From Eubacterium sp. MSJ-33 (GTDB taxonomy: Bacteria > Bacillota > Clostridia > Lachnospirales > Lachnospiraceae): a DNA stretch of 64,000 bases. The notes below the pieces were generated by a model, which saw nothing but the letters and a program-made list of their open reading frames with translations, was not told where the DNA came from and did no database searches. The stretch covers positions 312,001 to 376,000 of the forward strand of contig NZ_CP076562.1 in the NCBI RefSeq assembly GCF_022174665.1, in the 5' to 3' direction. This document shows positions 8,121-14,292 of this stretch, piece by piece. The position numbers were made by a program, and so were the translations under genes. Position 1 is the first letter of the stretch. Each line of letters opens with the position of its first letter.

Positions 8121-8318
8121 ATGGCAGCGAAAAAACAGATTCCGCTCCGCTTATCGGAAAAACTGTATGCCGATATTGCCGCATGGGCAGAAGATGACTT
8201 TCGATCCGTCAACGGACAGATTGAATATCTCCTATCCGAGTGCGTGAGACAACGGAAGAAAGATGGAAAATACGTCTCTGAGGAGATTGACGTTCCACCG
8301 GAACTGGATATCAAATAA
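8121..8318 (+). CDS. Arc/CopG-like ribbon-helix-helix DNA-binding protein
   Basis: A 65-residue protein with the Arc-type pattern KKQIPLRLSEKLYADIAAWA (N-terminal strand then helix A) followed by SVNGQIEYLLSECVRQR (helix B). Such proteins bind DNA as dimers through the N-terminal strand. Its ATG follows directly on the stop of the SPFH gene. No toxin gene is next to it, so it is more likely an autoregulator of this operon, or an SPFH partner, than an antitoxin. The perfect palindrome at 7031-7050 is its best candidate target. The role is inferred. Confidence 0.75.
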   Translation: MAAKKQIPLRLSEKLYADIAAWAEDDFRSVNGQIEYLLSECVRQRKKDGKYVSEEIDVPPELDIK

Positions 8319-8321
8319 TAT

Positions 8322-8366
8322 GAGACAGGGGGGACACTCTTCATGACAAAAACAACGTTCCCAAGG
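8322..8366 (+). repeat. REP-like palindromic element, copy 2
   Basis: Diverged second copy of the element at 621-664, with GGGACACT, TGACA and CCCAAGG in the same order and spacing. It lies just before the Shine-Dalgarno of the DUF1648 gene. Confidence 0.5.
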
Positions 8367-8381
8367 TAAGGAGGAGTTGAG

Positions 8382-8858
8382 ATGAAAAACCACATTACAT
8401 TCAAGCAGAAGATTGTTGAGATACTCGCCTATGTTTTGATGTGGGCATCGATTGTGATCGGGATTATATGGTCTGCAAAGCTGCCGGAGGAAATAGCAAC
8501 ACATTTTGACGCGGCTGGAAATGCAGATGGATATGGATCTCCGTATTCCTTCTTATTTTTACCAATCATCATGCTGATTACTTGTGGCATCTGCAGTCTG
8601 ATCCTGCATTTCCTGCCACCCGATCTGTGGAGCATGCCGGTGAAAGTAAAACCGGAACATGCGGTGCGTGTGTACAGAGACGTTGTCTGGATGATGGTGG
8701 GGATGGAATTTTGTTTTGGTGTATTTACGCTTTATAGCACGATAACCGCTTATATGCAGAAGATGGATGGCATGCTTGCAGCAACGTTTATATTCATGGC
8801 AGTTTTATTTGGAATTATCATATGGTGTATTGTCGCGTGTGTGCGGCATAACCGGTAG
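8382..8858 (+). CDS. DUF1648-domain membrane protein
   Basis: A 158-residue integral membrane protein with four predicted membrane segments (about residues 12-29, 56-78, 103-124 and 132-152). The stretch ATHFDAAGNADGYGSPYSF after the first segment is the DUF1648 signature, the domain found in SdpI-like immunity proteins and many uncharacterised Firmicute proteins. It lacks the longer SdpI C-terminal region. AAGGAGGAG precedes the ATG. It lies 63 bases after the ribbon-helix-helix gene, separated by a REP-like repeat, so operon membership is uncertain. Confidence 0.78.
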   Translation: MKNHITFKQKIVEILAYVLMWASIVIGIIWSAKLPEEIATHFDAAGNADGYGSPYSFLFLPIIMLITCGICSLILHFLPPDLWSMPVKVKPEHAVRVYRDVVWMMVGMEFCFGVFTLYSTITAYMQKMDGMLAATFIFMAVLFGIIIWCIVACVRHNR

Positions 8859-8861
8859 GGC

Positions 8862-8889
8862 TTAACGAAAACTTAACATGAGAATTACA
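8862..8889 (+). promoter_or_regulatory. PhoP-box-like triple direct repeat
   Basis: TTAACG, TTAACA and ATTACA start at 8862, 8873 and 8884, an exact 11-base period. This matches the layout of Gram-positive PhoP boxes (TTAACA-like units on one face of the helix). It lies about 110 bases before the DUF2207-like/LemA pair. The link to phosphate is inference. Confidence 0.35.
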
Positions 8890-8996
8890 CAGTACAGATA
8901 GATTCGAACCGAGGAAACTGATATTTTATAGATAAGATCACATAGTTTAAGTAGAACGATGTATGGTTTTATTGATAACCGGAATTGGAGAATTCG

Positions 8997-10175
8997 ATGA
9001 GTCAGAAGCGGTTTCGAACAGGACATCTGAATGATATAGTAAAGCAGGAGCATCGTACATGGTTGATTTTTCCGATCATCATGGGGGTGCTCCTGCTTCG
9101 TTATGGATGGGAAATTTTCGCTGTGTCTAAGGCACAGATGATGCTTTCGAATGCACTTGGATTTTTAGTAATCATATTTCTGATTGCGCTGATGTTTGGC
9201 TGTATTCCTTTTTATATTCGCAGGGCAAAACTGCTTGGTGCAAAGAAAGAACTGCTTTCGAATTGTACCTTTGTGACGATGCAGGATCTTGATTATTACC
9301 GGGATAAACTTACCGGACTGACACCGGGAGAAATCAGTTTACTTGAAGATTTGCAGATTGAGGAAGAAAAGGATCTCAGTGCGTATATTCTCTGGTATGA
9401 GCATCTAGGATTGATTCGGGAAACGGAAGATGGGTACATACAGGGAGATCCCAAGCTGGGGGCAAATGAGAAATTGCGGGAGAGTGATCATTTCCTGATC
9501 GGGAAACTTTTGGAAGGAACAGCAAAGAAATATCTGCCAGAATGGAAAGAACAAGTCGTGGCAGAAGCAAGAGCAGATGGTTTCCTGAAGAAACGAAGTG
9601 GAATCCTTCCATCTGCGATTGAACGTCATGTGAAGATGCTCACGTTTTTCTGGGGAATGCTTTTGATTATCTGTATATTGCTGATTTCATCCGGCATAAT
9701 GGAGTCGGCGATGCAGGGAGCATATAGCAACATCGCATTTCCATTGCCGGATCAGGTATTCTGGTTTGGCAGGAGATTGAACTGGATGATGGAATGCATG
9801 AATATGATAAGTGGAAAGTCAAATGAGGTCGAGTTGATGATCCGCACGCCGCATCTGCTTTCGACGATGGCACTTTGTTTTACTGTATTTGCGCTTTTCT
9901 TTTTACTATTGCTGATACCGTTTTTATATTTGAAAATGCGGAGCAGCCAGTTGACAGAGCGTGTTGATTATGTGCGGACAGAACGCGGAAATGAATATGC
10001 GGAATATATCTGGGGCATGAAGAATTTTATTCACGATTATTCGTATCTGAATGAGGCTGAAAAGGATGCGCTGGCGCTGTGGGATGATTATCTGATCTAC
10101 TCAGTTTTGCTGGAGGAAAATATACAGATACAAAAAGAAATCATGGCACATATGGAGGAAAGGATGAAGAAATGA
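8997..10175 (+). CDS. Membrane protein with DUF2207-like C-terminal region
   Basis: A 392-residue membrane protein with two hydrophobic segments near the N-terminus (about residues 22-38 and 49-68), then a soluble stretch, then two more around residues 215-235 and 290-310. The C-terminal WGMKNFIHDYSYLNEAEK ... LWDDYLIYSVLLEE resembles the end of DUF2207 (YciQ-type) proteins, which often sit beside LemA. It lacks the large extracellular N-terminal domain of full DUF2207 proteins. The ATG at 8997 has GGAG six bases upstream. It overlaps lemA by four bases (ATGA), so the two are coupled. Confidence 0.65.
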   Translation: MSQKRFRTGHLNDIVKQEHRTWLIFPIIMGVLLLRYGWEIFAVSKAQMMLSNALGFLVIIFLIALMFGCIPFYIRRAKLLGAKKELLSNCTFVTMQDLDYYRDKLTGLTPGEISLLEDLQIEEEKDLSAYILWYEHLGLIRETEDGYIQGDPKLGANEKLRESDHFLIGKLLEGTAKKYLPEWKEQVVAEARADGFLKKRSGILPSAIERHVKMLTFFWGMLLIICILLISSGIMESAMQGAYSNIAFPLPDQVFWFGRRLNWMMECMNMISGKSNEVELMIRTPHLLSTMALCFTVFALFFLLLLIPFLYLKMRSSQLTERVDYVRTERGNEYAEYIWGMKNFIHDYSYLNEAEKDALALWDDYLIYSVLLEENIQIQKEIMAHMEERMKK

Positions 10176-10732
10176 TGGATGGAGCATGGATAATAAGAGT
10201 TGTAATTATGGCTGTCGTATTAGTATTGGTAATCGTGACGATTTGTATATGTAATCAGTTTATGGTATTAAAGACGCGGGCGGAGAATCAGGCGTCACAG
10301 ATTGATATTCAGCTTGCCAGACGGGCGGATCTGATTCCGAATCTTGTGGAGATTGTAAAAGGGTATGCAAAGCATGAGAAGGAAACGTTCACAGCCGTGG
10401 TAGAGCTTCGAAACCGGATGGCATTGTCAGATACGAGAGCTGAGCGGTATCAGGCAAGTGTTGATCTGAATCAGGCATCCCGTCAGGTGTTTGCAGTGGC
10501 AGAACAATACCCGGAATTAAAGGCGAATACAAACTTTCTGCAGCTGCAGACAGAGCTTGCTGAGACCGAAGACCGCGTGAGCAAGGCAAGACAGTTTTAT
10601 AACGATGCAGCCACGAAATATAACATCGAATTGCAGATGTTTCCGAAATCAATCCTTGCGAAGATATTTCATCTTTCAAAATTATCTCTGCTGGAATTTG
10701 GAAAGATGGAGAATCCGGGGATTCGTTTTTAA
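10172..10732 (+). CDS. lemA: LemA family protein
   Basis: Membrane-anchored helical protein of unknown biochemical role. An N-terminal membrane helix (about residues 8-27) leads into the LemA core, recognised by QIDIQLARRADLIPNLVEIV, the motif KGYAKHEKETF, and the later YNDAATKYNIELQMFP with the terminal F. The length of 186 residues is normal. It shares an ATGA overlap with the preceding DUF2207-like gene, a pairing seen across bacteria, which suggests a common membrane function. A strong terminator follows. Confidence 0.93.
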   Translation: MMDGAWIIRVVIMAVVLVLVIVTICICNQFMVLKTRAENQASQIDIQLARRADLIPNLVEIVKGYAKHEKETFTAVVELRNRMALSDTRAERYQASVDLNQASRQVFAVAEQYPELKANTNFLQLQTELAETEDRVSKARQFYNDAATKYNIELQMFPKSILAKIFHLSKLSLLEFGKMENPGIRF

Positions 10733-10788
10733 GATATGCCAAGACTAAATTATAGACAATTTACGAAATAAGTATAAGAAATCATATG

Positions 10789-10820
10789 AAAAAGTGGAAA
10801 ATATATCCACTTTTTTTCTT
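10789..10820 (+). terminator. Rho-independent terminator after lemA
   Basis: AAAAAGTGGA pairs with TCCACTTTTT around a 7-base loop, followed by further T residues. Confidence 0.85.
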
Positions 10821-10859
10821 TTATGTTAGAATGTAGTTTGTGACAGTTGTGTCATTGCT

Positions 10860-10905
10860 TGCCGGTACGCTAGTTTGAAAACCGTATGGAGTAAGACCGG
10901 CGATA
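10860..10905 (+). other. Possible structured leader before the SulP gene
   Basis: GCCGGT and ACCGGC are complementary and enclose about 30 bases containing a weaker inner stem (TACG, CGTA). I recognise no known riboswitch class. It lies between the lemA terminator and the SulP ribosome binding site. Confidence 0.25.
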
Positions 10906-10945
10906 TGAAAAGGAAGATTGTTAATTATGACAGGAGATGAATCAT

Positions 10946-13069
10946 ATGAAGCTATCATTGGCGCATACATTACGGCACTATGATAAAAAGAATATAGGGA
11001 AAGATATCTTATCGGGACTCATCATCATGGCTGTTTCTATTCCGATTTCGATGGGATATGCCCTGATTGCGGGACTCCCTGCGGTGTATGGCCTGTATGG
11101 GTCGGTGTTTCCGATTCTGGCGTTTGCGCTTCTTTCAACGTCACCGCAATTCATATTCGGCGTGGATGCGGCTCCGGCAGCACTGATTGGTACTGCACTG
11201 TTGACTTTGCATGTTGAGGCAGGAAGTGAAGAAGCCATGGCGGTTGTTCCGGTGCTTACGTTCTTTGTCGCGGTGTGGCTGCTTGCATTTTCTTTTATGA
11301 AGGCGGGAAAGCTCGTCAATTACATATCGGCTCCGGTGATGGGAGGATTTATCACAGGTATCTGCTCGACAATCATTCTTATGCAGGTGCCGAAGCTTCT
11401 TGGCGGTACGGCAGGAACCGGAGAGTTTTTTGAACTGGCAAAGCACATCGGACAGACAGCAAAGCATGTGAATGTGCCATCCATCCTCTTAGGCGTGGCA
11501 TCACTTGTAATCCTGCTTGTTGCAAAAAAACTGGTTCCGAAATTCCCGATGGCAGTTGTTCTGATGGCTGCGGGAGCCTGCTATACGCGGTTTGGAAATG
11601 TGCAGGAGCTTGGAATCCAGACACTCTCGAAGGTGGAGACGGGACTTCCGAAGTGGCAGATGCCGGATTTTTCAGTTGTCTCAATCCGGGAGGCTGTGAC
11701 AGTCAGCCTGTCGGTTGCAGTTGTAATTATGGCGGAGACGTTGCTCGCAGAGAATAATTTTGCACAGAAAAACGGCTACCGTATCGACGATAATCAGGAA
11801 ATCTTTGCATTCTCCATCGGAAATTTTCTTGCAGCATTTACCGGGTGCTGTCCGATCAATGGTTCCGTATCCCGTACGGCAATGGGCGAACAATATCAGG
11901 GAAAGACACAGCTTACCTCACTTGTGGCAGGACTTTCCATGATCGTGCTTTTGCTGTGTGGAACGGGATTTATTGCCTATTTGCCGGTTCCGGTGCTTAC
12001 CGCGATTGTGATATCGGCATTGCTTGGGGCGACGGAGTTTGATCTGATGGCACGGCTCTGGAAGGTCAGCCGGACGGAATGTATGATCTTTACCGGCGCA
12101 TTTTTCGGTGTACTCCTGCTTGGTACGATCAATGGTGTTTTGATCGGTATTTTGCTTTCCTTTGCGGAGGTGATCATCCGGACAGCGAAGCCATCCACCT
12201 GCTTTCTTGGGATTCAGCCGGGGCATAAGCATTTCCGTGATCTGAAGGAAAGCAGCCAGATTCACGCACTGTCCGGTGTGCTTGTTTACCGGTTCAGCAG
12301 CAATCTGTTCTTTGCAAATGTGCAGGTGCTGAAAAATGATATTGAGGATCATATAAAACCGGATACGAAAGCTGTAATCCTTGATGCGGGCGGAATCGGA
12401 AGTTTGGATATTACTGCGGCAGACTGCCTGAAGCGTCTGCATCAGTTATTAAAAGAAAAGGGCATCCGGTTCTATATGACAGAACATATTTCGGATGTGA
12501 ACGAACAGTTAAGGAAGCTTGGACTCGGATATCTGATTGAGGAGGGGTGTGTGCGCAGAACCATCCATATCGCATTGAAGGATATGGGAATCAACCGTCC
12601 ATATCCGCTGGAGGATGGCGTGGATAATGAGGAGCGCAGTGCATCAAGAAAGCGGGCGGATAACCGGGTGCAGGAATTCGTGTGGGCGTTTGGTTCCGAT
12701 GCGGAAAAACAGATCGAGCGTCAGATTGAAAAGCAGATTGCACAGTTAAAAGAAAGTGGTGATATCGAGGATCTGCTGCATGGACGATGGGCGCATATGG
12801 AGGAACTTGACGAAGATGAGTGGCTGGAACACTTGGAGGAACACCTGAAGGAGATTGTCAATATATCCGGCAAGGATGAACATACCCTTGCGATGCAGAT
12901 TGAGGAACATAGAAAACAGGTGCATGACCGGATTGCAAAGAATCATCCGGAACTTGCAGAACGTCTCAGGGAGCGCAGACATGTGCTTGATGCACATCTG
13001 AAAGAACGCCATCCGAAGGTGTATGAGCTTGTACTGCAGTCGCGGGAGAAGAATGACCGGAATCATTGA
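10946..13069 (+). CDS. SulP/SLC26 family anion transporter with STAS domain and long charged tail
   Basis: Secondary transporter or channel for anions (sulfate, bicarbonate or similar; substrate not predictable). About ten to twelve membrane segments fill residues 20-400, starting with DILSGLIIMAVSIPISMGYALIAGLPAVYGLYG, given here only as a family landmark at residues 21-53. A STAS domain follows (about 430-545, with AVILDAGGIGSLDITA). After it come about 150 highly charged residues rich in E, K, R and H, unusual for the family. I prefer the ATG at 10946 (AGGAG nine bases upstream) over the one at 10937, which touches the ribosome site. It has its own terminator-bounded unit. Confidence 0.88.
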   Translation: MKLSLAHTLRHYDKKNIGKDILSGLIIMAVSIPISMGYALIAGLPAVYGLYGSVFPILAFALLSTSPQFIFGVDAAPAALIGTALLTLHVEAGSEEAMAVVPVLTFFVAVWLLAFSFMKAGKLVNYISAPVMGGFITGICSTIILMQVPKLLGGTAGTGEFFELAKHIGQTAKHVNVPSILLGVASLVILLVAKKLVPKFPMAVVLMAAGACYTRFGNVQELGIQTLSKVETGLPKWQMPDFSVVSIREAVTVSLSVAVVIMAETLLAENNFAQKNGYRIDDNQEIFAFSIGNFLAAFTGCCPINGSVSRTAMGEQYQGKTQLTSLVAGLSMIVLLLCGTGFIAYLPVPVLTAIVISALLGATEFDLMARLWKVSRTECMIFTGAFFGVLLLGTINGVLIGILLSFAEVIIRTAKPSTCFLGIQPGHKHFRDLKESSQIHALSGVLVYRFSSNLFFANVQVLKNDIEDHIKPDTKAVILDAGGIGSLDITAADCLKRLHQLLKEKGIRFYMTEHISDVNEQLRKLGLGYLIEEGCVRRTIHIALKDMGINRPYPLEDGVDNEERSASRKRADNRVQEFVWAFGSDAEKQIERQIEKQIAQLKESGDIEDLLHGRWAHMEELDEDEWLEHLEEHLKEIVNISGKDEHTLAMQIEEHRKQVHDRIAKNHPELAERLRERRHVLDAHLKERHPKVYELVLQSREKNDRNH

Positions 13070-13124
13070 TTGCTTATATGTGGGAGATGCCGAAATTCTG
13101 CTTTGACGATTCGTGTAAAACAGA

Positions 13125-13153
13125 TTGAAACAAACAGGTAACTATGCTAGAAT
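13125..13153 (+). promoter_or_regulatory. Sigma-70 promoter for pyrE
   Basis: TTGAAA and TAGAAT with a 17-base spacer, 110 bases before the pyrE start. The leader can form a GGCAG/CTGCC stem. Confidence 0.6.
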
Positions 13154-13262
13154 ATATACGATTATGTGGCGTATATAGAAATCTATGGCAGACAATGAAT
13201 CTACACGCGTGAATGTTGTTTGTTGCTGCCGACAGCCCGAAAAACAGGAGGATTTATACGAT

Positions 13263-13937
13263 ATGGAACAGTATAAAGAGCAGTTTATTGAATTTATGAT
13301 CGATTGTAACGTATTGAAGTTTGGTGATTTCGTGACAAAGAGCGGAAGAAAGACACCATTTTTTGTGAATACAGGTTTTTACAGAACAGGTTCCCAGTTA
13401 GCACGTCTGGGTGAGTATTATGCGGAGGCAATCAAGGACAAGTTCGGCTTTGATTTCGATGTGCTGTTTGGACCGGCATATAAGGGAATTCCGCTTTCCG
13501 TAGCTACAACAATGGCGATTGCCAACAAGTACGATGCGGATATCCGTTACTGCTCAAACCGTAAGGAGATCAAGGACCACGGGGATAAGGGAATCCTGCT
13601 TGGAAGTCCAATCAACGATGGTGACAAGGTTGTGATTATCGAAGATGTAACAACCGCAGGTACTTCGATTCAGGAGACACTCCCGATCGTGAAGGCGCAG
13701 GGCGATGTCGATGTGCTCGGTCTTGTTGTATCGGTTGACCGTATGGAGCGTGGTCAGGGTGAGAAGAGTGCACTGATGGAAATCGAAGAAAACTATGGAT
13801 TAAAGACGACTGCAATCGTAACCATGGCAGAGGTGGTAGAGCATCTGTACAACAAGCCTTATAAGGGGAAGGTTGTGATTGATGACACCTTGAAGGCAGC
13901 GATTGACGCATATTATGAGCAGTATGGCGTAAAATAG
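13263..13937 (+). CDS. pyrE: Orotate phosphoribosyltransferase PyrE
   Basis: Joins orotate to PRPP to give orotidine 5'-phosphate in pyrimidine synthesis. The PRPP-binding signature is VVIIEDVTTAGTSI at about residues 121-134, and the orotate-binding part shows TPFFVNTGFY and FGPAYKGIPL. The protein is 224 residues, normal for this longer PyrE type. An in-frame ATG at 13185 exists, but the start at 13263 is preceded by AGGAGG at 11 bases and fits the family N-terminus (EQFIEFM); the upstream residues (RVNVVCCCRQ) do not look native. No other pyr genes are in the window. Confidence 0.93.
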   Translation: MEQYKEQFIEFMIDCNVLKFGDFVTKSGRKTPFFVNTGFYRTGSQLARLGEYYAEAIKDKFGFDFDVLFGPAYKGIPLSVATTMAIANKYDADIRYCSNRKEIKDHGDKGILLGSPINDGDKVVIIEDVTTAGTSIQETLPIVKAQGDVDVLGLVVSVDRMERGQGEKSALMEIEENYGLKTTAIVTMAEVVEHLYNKPYKGKVVIDDTLKAAIDAYYEQYGVK

Positions 13938-13967
13938 TTTTATTTGCAAGTATGGGAGGTCTAAAGT

Positions 13968-14117
13968 ATGGAGAAGTTATATCATAAGCTCAATACAATC
14001 GGAATCAGCAACCTGGTTATAGGAATTGTGACAATTCTTGTCGGAGTTGGTGCAGGTGTTACGATGATCGTGAATGGTGCGCGCCTGATCACAGGCAAGA
14101 AAGATATCACGTTTTAG
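13968..14117 (+). CDS. 49-residue single-pass membrane protein
   Basis: A short gene not easily seen by length filters. GGGAGG lies eight bases before its ATG. The product starts MEKLYHKLNTIGISNLVIG, has one hydrophobic helix (about residues 13-38, rich in V, I and G), and ends GARLITGKKDITF. Very similar tiny proteins are, from memory, common in Lachnospiraceae genomes but uncharacterised. It lies 30 bases after pyrE and before a strong terminator, so it is probably the last gene of the pyrE transcript. Confidence 0.75.
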   Translation: MEKLYHKLNTIGISNLVIGIVTILVGVGAGVTMIVNGARLITGKKDITF

Positions 14118-14168
14118 CGAGATTGTGAAAAATAAGTGAACTTACGGAATTGGATTGACAGAACTTTT

Positions 14169-14200
14169 AAGAGTATGGTACAGTTACCATACTCTTTTTT
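14169..14200 (+). terminator. Rho-independent terminator of the pyrE unit
   Basis: AAGAGTATGGTA pairs perfectly with TACCATACTCTT around CAGT, followed by T residues. Confidence 0.9.
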
Positions 14201-14292
14201 AACAAATAAATTGAATTCTTTTTTCATTTTTGATAGACATACGAAGAAGTTCCACAGATTTCTACATATGGTAAAGGTATGGAGGAATATGT

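Noticed and set aside
8121..8318. Ribbon-helix-helix protein as antitoxin
   Set aside because: No toxin-like gene adjacent; neighbours are SPFH and DUF1648 membrane proteins. Autoregulator is the simpler reading.
10860..10905. Riboswitch before the SulP gene
   Set aside because: The GCCGGT/ACCGGC stem does not match conserved cores of fluoride, c-di-GMP, c-di-AMP or other classes that I can recall; kept only as a low-confidence leader.
13185..13262. Longer pyrE start at 13185
   Set aside because: Extra residues do not resemble the family, and AGGAGG is placed correctly for the ATG at 13263.
14118..14292. c-di-GMP riboswitch before the surface protein, suggested by the nearby c-di-GMP genes
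   Set aside because: No GEMM-type conserved sequence is present; the segment holds only the terminator and an AT-rich leader.
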